This document shows positions 43,501 to 50,997 of a stretch of DNA of 64,000 nucleotides, piece after piece. A program made the translations under genes and the position numbers. The DNA is taken from assembly GCA_041393395.1 (NCBI GenBank), contig JAWKKG010000005.1, positions 1-64,000 on the forward strand. The letters are read 5' to 3'. Position 1 is the stretch's first letter, and each line of letters begins with the position of its first letter. The notes under the pieces are model-generated. The model was not told the DNA's origin. It saw only the letters and a list, made by a program, of their open reading frames with translations, and made no database searches. The DNA comes from JAGQIB01 sp041393395. GTDB lineage: Bacteria; ARS69.

Positions 43501-43914
43501 GCGCCCGTCACCCGTGGTGCGATCGCCGGCCCGGTCCGTCTCGAACTCGACGCGGATCACCGCGATCTGGATCACGGTCGTGTCCACGCCGCCCGCGCCA
43601 CGCCCGAGGCCGGGCCGCTTCTCGAGGTCGGTCCGCGTGAGGATCGAGGGCACCGGCTTTCCGAGTTGCAGGTGACCGTGCCGCGCCTCCGGCGCGAGCG
43701 CGTCGAACCTCTCCTGCACGCGCGAGATCCGCTCGACGTCCGGCGCCTCGCCGTCCGCGGCGCGCCCGCGCATCTCCGCCCACACGTCGGAGGGCTTGTG
43801 GACGCTCAGCTTGCGGGCCTCCAGCGGAGTCCCCACGAGCACCAATCCCGCGAGCGCCAACAACGCCGCAGCGGCGACACCACGGCCACGTCGAGCAGAA
43901 TTACGCGCGATCAA
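40501..43914 (-). CDS. Secreted M6-type zinc metalloprotease with FG-GAP repeats and T9SS sorting domain
   Basis: 1,137 residues if started at TTG 43914 (GAGAG five bases upstream); GTG at 43956 would add 14 residues but lacks a spaced ribosome site. Signal helix is AAAALLALAGLVLVG. The catalytic site is HEMGHQLGLFD with the Asp following the two His and Glu, as in M6 (immune inhibitor A-like) peptidases, and the downstream Met-turn is YDVMDSG. The second half has FG-GAP/VCBS units (VADVDGDGQGEV, LGDLDGDGRLEMI, FADLDGDGLLEIA, IADVDADGRLDIV, IADANGDGRLEVW). The last about 85 residues are a FlgD-like sorting domain (IFPNPIRPTDEEVRF, FNLAGEKIETV, ASGVYLCSL). Probable extracellular T9SS cargo. 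Confidence 0.88.
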   Translation of the reverse strand: MIARNSARRGRGVAAAALLALAGLVLVGTPLEARKLSVHKPSDVWAEMRGRAADGEAPDVERISRVQERFDALAPEARHGHLQLGKPVPSILTRTDLEKRPGLGRGAGGVDTTVIQIAVIRVEFETDRAGDRTTGDGRFMREDNSDVYFIDPAPHDDAYFAAHVEAVSRYWASMTYGRVKFEGTVFPRNDRFGAYRLTDMEDYGPRNDDELFSIEGLTNYARESLIAADADSDLVWSDYDVLFVVHAGSDWQNDVFGNTPLDLPTFSIAFSDSDVVVTDEGDTLTTMITYPETSSQDGFLVALNGGIAHEMGHQLGLFDVYNVETFAPTVAFYDVMDSGNLTSVFIPKPAEPDSLEEVIGVLPSCPGAWSRWLVTYQLGIDPPRVTSDSPRVRLRSIQSRAEGATLPPGTEKWYRVPISDTEYFLLENRIDDLDGRYPDGSFRTALDQDDSTGVVLGPIRDDDESISDNYDLLVDPGVLIWHIDERQALANLSQGRGLNVIYDKRSVTIEEADGIVDIGSPYSFDVLGVPFVETFWEGNNSDFTPDTRPNSDSNVGTPSGISIRNIGPIDSTVTMDILFSSKPPGWPVEVGAYGASGRTSPLVADVDGDGQGEVAVTADTTAWIFRYEDTTGAGRPDVAGAWPNPAGAGLVGAPVFTPALGDLDGDGRLEMIASTDSGSMYVWANDGTPWADADANGLAISFPAPNGFAWSPTPADLDHDGTDELYAVTLDGRLRGYDMVTALTERFPERRLLGALADSVDTLYASLAFGDVDDDGVLEGLVSYAHQDSVHIQRFDSTGLRILRIGWPVPDTLGVDPQSRVWLGLADLDRRPGLNDQELVLALDEGWIGVVNSVGTMLPGWPVQVNGPIAGPPAFADLDGDGLLEIALTAGSRDIHVFNYNGVERPGWPVHVRFVDSPGSARRPSPPVIADVDADGRLDIVAGFRDFTIRAYAPDGEEALGFPIPVGAPLVASPVIADANGDGRLEVWAQALDGQVYSRVLRGLARPGNPAWPMFAGGPSLHGSFDAANLPLLAADRDQVLVGPLLIFPNPIRPTDEEVRFRYTLGPNLPAATEVEITLFNLAGEKIETVEGTAFPNTENQVSLAASKLASGVYLCSLNARSGDKHVSTSEKFAVIR

Positions 43915-44163
43915 CGGTCTCTCTTTCGGCAGGGAAGCTACGAGGCACGGGACCACTCTCCGGGCCGAAGCCCGAACAGCCCGGGCCCCTCCGGGTCGTC
44001 ATCCCGGGGCCCGGAAATTCGTCCAGGGGGACTATGCCAGCCACGGGGACCTTCCGCCACCCGCTTCTCACCGCCCCAGGGAAGGACGACGAGCGAACGA
44101 AGCGGAAGGCCGCGCCACCCGCACGCCCGGCCCGCGAGCCGAGGCTCGGGAGGTTCGCCTCCC

Positions 44164-44191
44164 GCGAACCGACTCCCACGAACCAACTCCC
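44164..44191 (+). repeat. Tandem 14-base repeat
   Basis: Two head-to-tail units, GCGAACCGACTCCC (44164-44177) and ACGAACCAACTCCC (44178-44191), 12 of 14 identical, with a partial third copy in inverted form just before (GGTTCGCCTCCC). They abut the long palindrome. Confidence 0.6.
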
Positions 44192-44357
44192 GAGAGTCGT
44201 CTCTCGGATGGTGTGGCGATTTCTCGGGCGGGGCTCGTGGCTCCCGACGATGAACGACGACGAGAGCGTATCTTCAGATACGCCGAGGAGGAGAGAAGAA
44301 GTCGGGGGCCACGAGGACCCCCGAAAATCGTCTCACCATCCGAGAGCCGACTCTCTA
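44192..44357. repeat. Long imperfect palindrome (about 165 bp) at the end of porV
   Basis: The two arms, 44192-44272 and 44277-44357, are imperfect inverted copies around a TTCA loop. Matched blocks from the centre outwards: GATACGC (perfect), GTCGGG[A/G]GCCACGAG (one mismatch), ATCG-x4-CACCATCCGAG and AG[A/C]CGACTCTC. The outermost 29 bases of each arm (44192-44220 and 44327-44355) differ at three positions. The outer end overlaps the porV stop codon. In RNA it would fold as an 80-bp broken hairpin. It may be a terminator or processing structure, or a MITE/REP-like element. Confidence 0.75.
44302..44324 (-). terminator. Terminator-like hairpin downstream of porV
   Basis: On the minus strand TCGGGGG, nine-base loop, CCCCCGA, then CTTCTTCTCTCCTCC. 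It sits 31 bases after the porV stop and is nested within one arm of the long palindrome, so the two structures are alternatives in the RNA. Confidence 0.5.
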
Positions 44358-45404
44358 GAAGTCGTAGGTCACCGAGAACCGGTTCACGCTCTTCAGACCC
44401 GTCGCCTGCGGGTAGCTCGCGTAGTCGAACCGCAACCCCTGGTAGCGCAGGCCCACTCCGTACGTCACGTCCGTGATGTCGCCGGTCTTGTCGTGCACCC
44501 AGCCCGTGCGCAGGAAGATGAAGTCGGAGAACGCGTACTCGGCGCCCAGGTTGTAGATCGCGTCCTCGAACTCCTCGGACAGCGACTCGTCGGTCCAGGC
44601 CGTGAACAACGCCTTGTAGGCCGGGTCCACGTCGAAGCTGTTCGTACCGTCGTTGCGCTGACGCACGAGCACCTTGTTCATGTCGAGGGCGATCGTGAGA
44701 CGGTGGACGTCGGTCATCACCGGGTCGAAACCGAAACCGGTGCGGACGTTCAACGGCAGCGGGTTCGGGCTGCCGTTGTCCACGAACTTCAGGGCCGGAC
44801 CCATGTTCAGGATCGCGAGCGCCCAGCGGAAGTTCCAGAACGGCAGCAGGTCGCGACCGTGGACACCGAGGTCGATGGCCCAGGTGAAGCCCTGACCTTG
44901 CTCGAGATCGCCGATTTCCGGCGACAGGCGCGAGATCAGGAGCTTCGCGCCGGCGCCGACCGCCCAGCGATCACTGAGCGCCGTGCCGTAGCCGGTACCG
45001 ATCCCCATCTCCCACGACGTGAAGTCGCGGAGGCGAATGCCGGACTCGTCCGTCGCCTCGCTCTTTCCGTACGTGAGGAACATGAGATTCGCACCGAGCC
45101 CGCCCCAGCCCTCGACCTGCTCGGCGTAGCTGGCGTACTCGAAGTAGACGTCGTTCGTGAGATCCGGCACCGGGGCGAAATGCATGCCCGTGAGCGACCG
45201 GTTCTGGAGATTGAACGCGAGGTTCGCGGGGTTCCAGTACACCCCGTCGGCACCCGCTGCTTCAGTGACGTGAGCGCCGCCCATTCCGGACGCCCGCGCG
45301 CCCATCGTGAACAGCAGCCAGGGTGTCACGGACTCGGAGACCGCGGACGCCGAAACCGGCACCAGCAGCGCGACCGGCGCGAGCGCCAGGAGAATTCTGC
45401 GCAT
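44355..45404 (-). CDS. porV: PorV-family outer-membrane shuttle protein of T9SS
   Basis: 349 residues from ATG 45404 (AAGG upstream); TTG 45413 is an alternative. Signal peptide ends VSASA. The PorV/FadL-like opening is clear: WLLFTMGARASGMGGAHVT followed by GVYWNPANLAF, then barrel strands and the C-terminal ...RFSVTYDF with terminal Phe. In Bacteroidota PorV (LptO) receives cargo from the SprA/Sov channel and brings it to the PorU sortase. Its gene directly follows porU here, the same adjacency known in Porphyromonas (PG0026-PG0027). Confidence 0.85.
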   Translation of the reverse strand: MRRILLALAPVALLVPVSASAVSESVTPWLLFTMGARASGMGGAHVTEAAGADGVYWNPANLAFNLQNRSLTGMHFAPVPDLTNDVYFEYASYAEQVEGWGGLGANLMFLTYGKSEATDESGIRLRDFTSWEMGIGTGYGTALSDRWAVGAGAKLLISRLSPEIGDLEQGQGFTWAIDLGVHGRDLLPFWNFRWALAILNMGPALKFVDNGSPNPLPLNVRTGFGFDPVMTDVHRLTIALDMNKVLVRQRNDGTNSFDVDPAYKALFTAWTDESLSEEFEDAIYNLGAEYAFSDFIFLRTGWVHDKTGDITDVTYGVGLRYQGLRFDYASYPQATGLKSVNRFSVTYDF

Positions 45405-45479
45405 GACCTTCAACCTTTGCTCTCCGTACGGTTCGGCGGAGTTCGCGCGACGACCCTTCGCGTCGCCGCGTGAACCCAG

Positions 45480-48400
45480 CTACTGCATTCGGACGACCTT
45501 TCCGACGTACTCGTCGCGTTCGATCGCGCCCTCGGTGTCCGTGTAGCGGGCCTTCATCTTGAAGAGATAGGTCCCGTTGGCCACCGGCGAACCGTTCGAA
45601 TCGCGTCCATCCCAGCGGATGACGTTGTCTCCCGCCACCCCGCGGGTCGTGAGCTCCCATACCCGGCGGCCCGTGATCGTATACACCAGGAACTCCACGT
45701 CCGCGTCCTGAGTGAGCCGGTACAGGAAGTCGGTCCGGCTGCGGAACGGGTTGGGGTATACGGCCACGTAGTCGTCGACGAGGTCGAACTCCGCATCGGC
45801 CAGGACGATCTCGAACTCGACCCGGTCGGTCCCGCGGTTGTTCACATTATCGAACGCCTTGACCTCCAACGTGTGCTTCCCGGGGGCCATCGGCATGATC
45901 CGCCGCACCCGACCTTGGGTGAATGCGGCGTCGTCGTAAGAGAAATCGCTCGCGAGATCGATTCGCTCGTTCCCGTCGAGCTCTGCCTCGAGGCGGGCGA
46001 ACTGGGGGAACGGGCGCAGGTTGATCCCGCTCGGGTCCTCGAGCTCGACGACCAGCACGGGCTTGTCCGTGAAGACCTGGTCGCCGTTCACGAAGCGATC
46101 GTACCCCTCGAAGCGGATGGTCACGCGCGGCCCTTCCAGGTCGTCGGGGACCTGCGAGGGGGAAATCGTGGGGGCCAGCACGAGAGCCTCATAGGCACCG
46201 GAGGCGTCCCGGAATACGCCGCCCGAACCCGCATCTTCGAGCCCAAACACGCTGATGCGTCCCGTGTTCCCGGGCGTGATGCCCTCCCCCAGGAAAAACT
46301 TCGCCGTGAACCGTCCGTTCACCACCGGCACCGTGCCGCGGAAGGCCGTGGGGCCATCCAGCGTGAAGTCGATGTGCTGGGGGGTGCCGTTCGCATCGGT
46401 GTAGTCGTAGCCGCGGTCATTCGGAAGCTCGGTCACGTGGACCCAGGCCTGTCCGTTGAACGCGGTCGTTCCGCCGGTGCCGTCGAGCACGAGACCGGAC
46501 TGCTCGTCGATGACGTAGCCGTCGATCCGGCGCAGCAGGCCATCGGTCGCCTGGCTGTCCACGGTCGCGGGATCGAACCGGATCTGCTCGCTGCCGAACC
46601 GCGGCCGGAGCGCCGGGTCGCCGAGCGTCACGTACTTCTCGCTGTTGCGGGTGGCGTTGCCGGAGGTATTGACCACGGCCTTCGCGGCGACGGCCGCCTG
46701 CCCGATCGGACGAACGGTCCGGGCGTCCGTCGGGATGACGTACGGCGTCCCGTAGATGCCGGACAGCCACTGCTGATTCAGTTCCGACGAGAGCACCGGG
46801 AACACGAGTCCGCCCGACGCGAACGTCGTCACGGCGCCGCCCTCCGGGTACTTGAGCAGCAGCTCGGTCATGCTGTCGCCGGAGAGCAGATCGAATCGGC
46901 TCACCGTACAGGAGAACGTGGAGAAGATCGTGTAGCGATCCTCGTTCAGGATCTCGGGGATCTTCTGTGACACGAATACCTCTTCCTGCGCCATCGTGCT
47001 CGCGTCCCCGTGCCCGGTGTAGCTCGTGTGCAACGCACCGCGCGTGAACTCCTCGATGAACGCCGCCTGGGCTTCCGGCTTCTTGCCGAACGTGTTCCGC
47101 GGGTAGTTCACGAGATAGATCTTCACGGGATCGATCGAGTCCGGGAACCAAGTCTCCGCGAGCTCCTCCACCTGCGTCGTGTGGAAGGGCTCACGCACCG
47201 TATCCGAAAGCGTGCGCTCGTCATCGGCGACGAGCACCACGCGGTTCTGCCACAGACCGGGGGAGGTGTAGCTCAGATACGTGTCGAGCTTGTCGAGCAT
47301 CAGATCGAGCTCCGCGGTCGTCTGCACGGGGAACCGGCCGATCGCCGCCTCCAGGCCCGGCTGCAGCTGGGGATCGAAGTCCTCGGGCTCCAGGTACCCG
47401 AAGAAGTCGTCCGTGGAATAGAAGTTCAGGTTGTCCCCGCCGACGTACTGCGTGGACGAGATCCGGTAGCGCTGCGTGTACGTGGAGACGAGATCCTCCG
47501 GACTGCCCGGCAGGAAGCCCTTCGTGTCGTACGCGGAGTCGCCCAGCAGGGCCACGTAGAAGGGAGCGCCCCCGGCCCAACCCACGACGGTCCAGGCCAG
47601 GAAATCCCGGAGCGCGAGCGGATCGCGCATGCCCCAGGAGAACTCCTGGTAGATGTCGTCGATGTCGATCGCGACGGTCGTGAGGTTGTCGAAGCTCGTG
47701 GGACGCGCGCGCAGCTCGGCGAGCCGCTCCGCCCCCGCCTCGAAATCCGGGTGATAGACCACGGCGTAGTCCGCGCCGTTCTGAGTCGAGCGGAGGCCGC
47801 GCAGCTGGGCCACCTCGCCGGCCTCGAGCGACCGGACCCCGTCCATCGTGACCGCCGTGTACCACCGCGTGCCCGTCAGGCCCGGGTCCGAGAAGCGGAC
47901 GTCGTGCGGCGCGCTCCCCAGGACGTTGAAGTCGGTGAGCTCGACGATGTCGTGCTGATCCGAGACGTCGAAGAGATAGATGTCCGCCGGCGCCGCGTCG
48001 AATCCCGCGAGCTGGAACGCGGTCTGACCGTACACGAGGTTGGCGGGCGGCGTGGGGCACACTTCCGCCGGCTGCGCCACCGTGCAGAACGACGTGACGG
48101 CGGGCGGGTTCGGCAGCGACGGCATGACCTCGTCGGCGAAGAACAGCAGGCGACGTCCCGACTCGGCGCGCAGCGTGCGCTCGTACTCGAGATCGAACCA
48201 AGCCGTGTAGATCTGATCGCTGGCGTTCGTGTTCCCGGTGTTCGCGTTGATGCGGATCGAGTTCGTGCCGTTCGTGAGCATGTTCTCGAAACAGCCCGTG
48301 ACCTCGTACAGGGCCGTGTTCGCGCCGTGACACCACTGCCAGAACGTGATCGGCGTGGTGCCGATCTTCAGCTCCACGGTCCGCTGCGCCCCGAGATCGT

Positions 48401-49739
48401 GACTCATCAGGCGCGCCGTGAGGAAGCCGTCCCCCGAGGCGACGTTCGGCGCGTCCAGCAGGTACAGACGGTCCGTGCCGCGGCCGCGCAGGTCCTCCCA
48501 GATCCAGCCGTCCTCGTCGCGGTAGCGGAAATTCTCCGCGTTGTTCTGCTCGTAGTGCAGGCGCCAGGGCGCCGTCGTGGCGAACTCCGTCGCGGTGTCA
48601 TCGGACACCGAGCGCGTGGACATCCGGTGCGGCGAGTCCGAGAACGTGCCGCCCCACGTGATCCAGTACACGGTCTCGTCCGTGTAGAAATTCTCGATGA
48701 ACTCGGTGCGCGGCTGGGCCGGATCGAACTGGTTCGCCCAGCCGTAGGGCGCGAGCGCCCAGAACAGGAAGCGGTCGTCGGTGTCGAACACGGAGTCGCC
48801 GTCGCCGAGATCCTTGAGCGAACACTCGGTCATGAAGTCCGGGTTCGGCGTGCGCAGATCCTCGCGCAGGAGGAGATTCGTCCCCGAGAACACGCGGATC
48901 GTGCGCGGATCGATCGTGGCGGGATCCACTCCGAGATTCGCGAAAGTGAAGTAGTCGAGCCGGTAGACGCCGGACTCGCGGATCGGGAACCGCAACCACG
49001 TGGGTGCCGAATCGAACGAATCCCCGGTCCCGCGACGGTCAGGCGCAGCGGCGGTCCGCCAGGCGCGACCGACTTCCGCGTTCAGCACGGTGGCGTCGAG
49101 CATCTCCTCGAACGGCTCGCGATCGCGACGCGGCGCGCTCCGCCCCGCGACGTTCTCCGGGAACTCCACGCGCACCACGAGACGTCTCGCCCACTGGAGC
49201 TCGCCGCGATCGGAGTCCCAGCGATGCGGGTGCAGCACGAGGCGCGCCACCCGCTGCCCGCGGAGCGACGTCTCGCCCTCGAGTTCCGCCCAGCGCGCCG
49301 GAACGAACCCGGACTCGAAGCGCGCGTCCGCCCGGCTGCGAATCACCGTCGACTCGCCCTCCTCGAACGTCTCCACCGGAGCGGGCGCGAGGTCGGCCAC
49401 AGTGAGGGATCCGGTCTCGACCGAGCTCACGGTGACCCGGGGCAGCGGTCCGTCGGCCGGCACCGCGACCAGGCGGACGATCGACATCACGTCGGGCGCT
49501 CCCGCCTCCGCGAGGTGCACGCCGCCGCGCAGCACGGGCGCGTGCGCCGTGCCCTCCTTCGTGGCGACCTCACGCAGCGCCGGCTCCGTGGACGTCCACT
49601 CGATCTCGAGCACGGACGCATCCGAGCGAAGCACGCGAAGTTCGACGCCGGATCGATCGGCAGGTGGGGCGGCGGTGGCCGCGCGGACGAAGCCCGCAGC
49701 GACTCCGAGAGTCAGCAGAGCGGCGAGTACGCGTCGCAT
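45480..49739 (-). CDS. porU: PorU-like C25 (gingipain-fold) sortase of T9SS
   Basis: 1,419 residues from ATG 49739 (GGAG upstream); signal peptide at residues 1-24. A beta-rich N-terminal half (about 25-700) precedes a gingipain-type C25 domain: ALLGDSAYDTKG, then catalytic His910 in YTGHGDAS and Cys944 in FSTFSCTVSRFD. C-terminal Ig-like regions follow, and the last about 95 residues are a FlgD-like domain (VYPNPFRSRTDF, YTITGRRVW, ANGTYLFKMK). Length and architecture match PorU, which cleaves cargo sorting domains and attaches cargo to surface lipid or LPS, rather than a simple secreted gingipain. A promoter at 49935-49963 and PorV downstream complete the unit. Confidence 0.87.
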   Translation of the reverse strand: MRRVLAALLTLGVAAGFVRAATAAPPADRSGVELRVLRSDASVLEIEWTSTEPALREVATKEGTAHAPVLRGGVHLAEAGAPDVMSIVRLVAVPADGPLPRVTVSSVETGSLTVADLAPAPVETFEEGESTVIRSRADARFESGFVPARWAELEGETSLRGQRVARLVLHPHRWDSDRGELQWARRLVVRVEFPENVAGRSAPRRDREPFEEMLDATVLNAEVGRAWRTAAAPDRRGTGDSFDSAPTWLRFPIRESGVYRLDYFTFANLGVDPATIDPRTIRVFSGTNLLLREDLRTPNPDFMTECSLKDLGDGDSVFDTDDRFLFWALAPYGWANQFDPAQPRTEFIENFYTDETVYWITWGGTFSDSPHRMSTRSVSDDTATEFATTAPWRLHYEQNNAENFRYRDEDGWIWEDLRGRGTDRLYLLDAPNVASGDGFLTARLMSHDLGAQRTVELKIGTTPITFWQWCHGANTALYEVTGCFENMLTNGTNSIRINANTGNTNASDQIYTAWFDLEYERTLRAESGRRLLFFADEVMPSLPNPPAVTSFCTVAQPAEVCPTPPANLVYGQTAFQLAGFDAAPADIYLFDVSDQHDIVELTDFNVLGSAPHDVRFSDPGLTGTRWYTAVTMDGVRSLEAGEVAQLRGLRSTQNGADYAVVYHPDFEAGAERLAELRARPTSFDNLTTVAIDIDDIYQEFSWGMRDPLALRDFLAWTVVGWAGGAPFYVALLGDSAYDTKGFLPGSPEDLVSTYTQRYRISSTQYVGGDNLNFYSTDDFFGYLEPEDFDPQLQPGLEAAIGRFPVQTTAELDLMLDKLDTYLSYTSPGLWQNRVVLVADDERTLSDTVREPFHTTQVEELAETWFPDSIDPVKIYLVNYPRNTFGKKPEAQAAFIEEFTRGALHTSYTGHGDASTMAQEEVFVSQKIPEILNEDRYTIFSTFSCTVSRFDLLSGDSMTELLLKYPEGGAVTTFASGGLVFPVLSSELNQQWLSGIYGTPYVIPTDARTVRPIGQAAVAAKAVVNTSGNATRNSEKYVTLGDPALRPRFGSEQIRFDPATVDSQATDGLLRRIDGYVIDEQSGLVLDGTGGTTAFNGQAWVHVTELPNDRGYDYTDANGTPQHIDFTLDGPTAFRGTVPVVNGRFTAKFFLGEGITPGNTGRISVFGLEDAGSGGVFRDASGAYEALVLAPTISPSQVPDDLEGPRVTIRFEGYDRFVNGDQVFTDKPVLVVELEDPSGINLRPFPQFARLEAELDGNERIDLASDFSYDDAAFTQGRVRRIMPMAPGKHTLEVKAFDNVNNRGTDRVEFEIVLADAEFDLVDDYVAVYPNPFRSRTDFLYRLTQDADVEFLVYTITGRRVWELTTRGVAGDNVIRWDGRDSNGSPVANGTYLFKMKARYTDTEGAIERDEYVGKVVRMQ

Positions 49740-49823
49740 CGGGCGAAACTCCAAGGGGATTCGGACCACGCTTTCCGGGGACCACTCAGCGGGGACGGGA
49801 GACGGCCTCCACACGGGGCCTTC

Positions 49824-49847
49824 CGCCTCGGACGGGGGCCCGAGGCG
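49824..49847 (-). promoter_or_regulatory. Hairpin in the porU leader
   Basis: CGCCTCGG (49824-49831) and CCGAGGCG (49840-49847) pair around an eight-base loop, in the untranslated leader predicted for porU about 85 bases before the start. Attenuator or stabilising role is possible. Confidence 0.35.
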
Positions 49848-49895
49848 ACGAGACTTTCGATGCATCGACATCGTTGCCAAAGGCTCTGACACGAC

Positions 49896-49924
49896 ACGGT
49901 CGGCCCAATCCCCGGACCGACCGT
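49896..49924 (-). promoter_or_regulatory. Inverted repeat at the porU transcription start
   Basis: ACGGTCGG (49896-49903) and CCGACCGT (49917-49924), 13 bases apart, lie at the predicted +1 region just downstream of the -10 box. Placement suits a repressor operator or a 5' stem. Confidence 0.4.
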
Positions 49925-49934
49925 AACGTGTTGA

Positions 49935-49963
49935 ACGTAACCGCCTTCCGGACCCGGTGTCAA
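49935..49963 (-). promoter_or_regulatory. Candidate promoter of porU-porV
   Basis: Minus strand TTGACA (49963-49958), 17 bases, TTACGT (49940-49935). It starts 15 bases after the accA stop and would give a leader of about 190 bases. Confidence 0.65.
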
Positions 49964-49977
49964 GATTGGGGCCGGCC

Positions 49978-50958
49978 TCAGGAACGGGGCGAGGCGGCGG
50001 TCTCGAACCGGCCCATGGCCAGGAACTTGTCACGCCGCTCCCGGATCAGGTCCTCCGGGGCCTTGCCCTCGAGCTCCCGCAGCGCCGTCTCCAGTTGCTC
50101 CCCGAGAGCCTCGGCCGTGGCGTCGTAGTCCCGGTGGGCCCCGCCGGCGGGTTCGCGAATCACCCCGTCGATCACGCGGAGCTCGGTGAGGTCCGTGGCG
50201 GTCAGACGCAGCGAGTCGGCCGCCTCGGGCGCCCGGGAGCGGTCGCCCCACAGGATCGCCGCGCAGCCTTCCGGCGAGATCACGGAGTAGACGGAGTTCT
50301 CCAGCATGTAGACGCGGTCGCACACCCCGAGCGCGAGCGCGCCACCGCTCCCGCCCTCGCCGATCACGACGCCCACGATCGGGACCGGAAGGCGGGACAT
50401 CTCCAGCAGGTTCTTCGCGATCGCCTCGGACTGCCCGCGCTCCTCCGCCCCGATCCCGGGGTAGGCGCCCTGCGTGTCGATCAACGTGATCACGGGACGC
50501 CGGAACCGACCGGCGAGCTGCATCAAGCGGAGCGCCTTGCGGTACCCCTCCGGGTGCGGCATGCCGAAGTTGCGGGCGAGCTTCTCCTTGATGTCGCGGC
50601 CCTTCTGGTGCCCGATCACCACGACCTTGCGGTCGCGGAACGCGCCGAGCCCGGCCACGATCGCCTGGTCGTTCGCGAAGCCTCGATCGCCCTTGAGCTC
50701 GAGGAACGGCGTGACCAGCCGCTCGATGAAGTCGAGTGTGTAGGGGCGACGGGGATGACGGGCGAGCTGCACGCGCTGCCAGCGCGTGAGGCCTGTAAAG
50801 ATCTCGGACCGGAGCTTCTCCGCCTTCGACTCCAGGCGCGTGAGCTCGTCGGAGGCCTCCATGCGGCCGTCCGCGAGATCGCGAAGCTCCGCGATCTTCT
50901 GCTCGAGTTCGACCAGCGGCTTCTCGAAGTCGAGCCAGCCGGCGGTTCCCTGACTCAT
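49978..50958 (-). CDS. accA: Acetyl-CoA carboxylase carboxyltransferase subunit alpha
   Basis: 326 residues, normal length. Transfers carboxyl from biotin to acetyl-CoA with AccD in fatty-acid synthesis. FEKPLVELEQKI at the N-terminus, RPYTLDFIERL, GDRGFANDQAIVAGLG, HQKGRDIKEKLARNFGMPHPEGYRK-type core, DTQGAYPGIGAEERGQSEAI and EGGSGGALALG are the conserved AccA blocks. accD is not adjacent. It lies 39 bases after an outer-membrane protein gene on the same strand. Confidence 0.96.
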   Translation of the reverse strand: MSQGTAGWLDFEKPLVELEQKIAELRDLADGRMEASDELTRLESKAEKLRSEIFTGLTRWQRVQLARHPRRPYTLDFIERLVTPFLELKGDRGFANDQAIVAGLGAFRDRKVVVIGHQKGRDIKEKLARNFGMPHPEGYRKALRLMQLAGRFRRPVITLIDTQGAYPGIGAEERGQSEAIAKNLLEMSRLPVPIVGVVIGEGGSGGALALGVCDRVYMLENSVYSVISPEGCAAILWGDRSRAPEAADSLRLTATDLTELRVIDGVIREPAGGAHRDYDATAEALGEQLETALRELEGKAPEDLIRERRDKFLAMGRFETAASPRS

Positions 50959-50997
50959 GCGACCCTCACTTCGCGAGAGCCCGGAAGGCGAGATCTC

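Larger units (their letters stand above)
43915..44354. other. Hairpin-rich 440-base spacer between porV and the M6 protease gene
   Basis: No credible gene is present. From low to high coordinates: a 9-bp inverted repeat (CCGGGCCCC 43981-43989 with GGGGCCCGG 44006-44014), hairpin CGAGCC-GA-GGCTCG (44135-44148), a 7-bp stem with TTCG loop on the plus strand (44147-44164), two tandem 14-base units (44164-44191), and the long palindrome (44192-44357). On the transcribed minus strand these would form the end of the porV message and the leader of the protease message. Confidence 0.8.

Noticed and set aside
43981..44014. Intrinsic terminator at the CCGGGCCCC/GGGGCCCGG repeat
   Set aside because: No T-rich run follows the stem on either strand, and the 16-base loop is large.
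40423..44253. Plus-strand open frame of 1,276 codons antisense to the M6 protease
   Set aside because: Arg/His/Val-rich translation without domains or signal peptide; a high-G+C shadow of a well-supported gene. The same holds for the long frames at 12153-14441 (-), 51606-54353 (+), 35230-38865 (+) and 47010-49889 (+).
44135..44357. CRISPR array or insertion sequence
   Set aside because: Only two tandem 14-base units, no spacers, no cas or transposase gene; the long palindrome has no target-site duplication I can verify.
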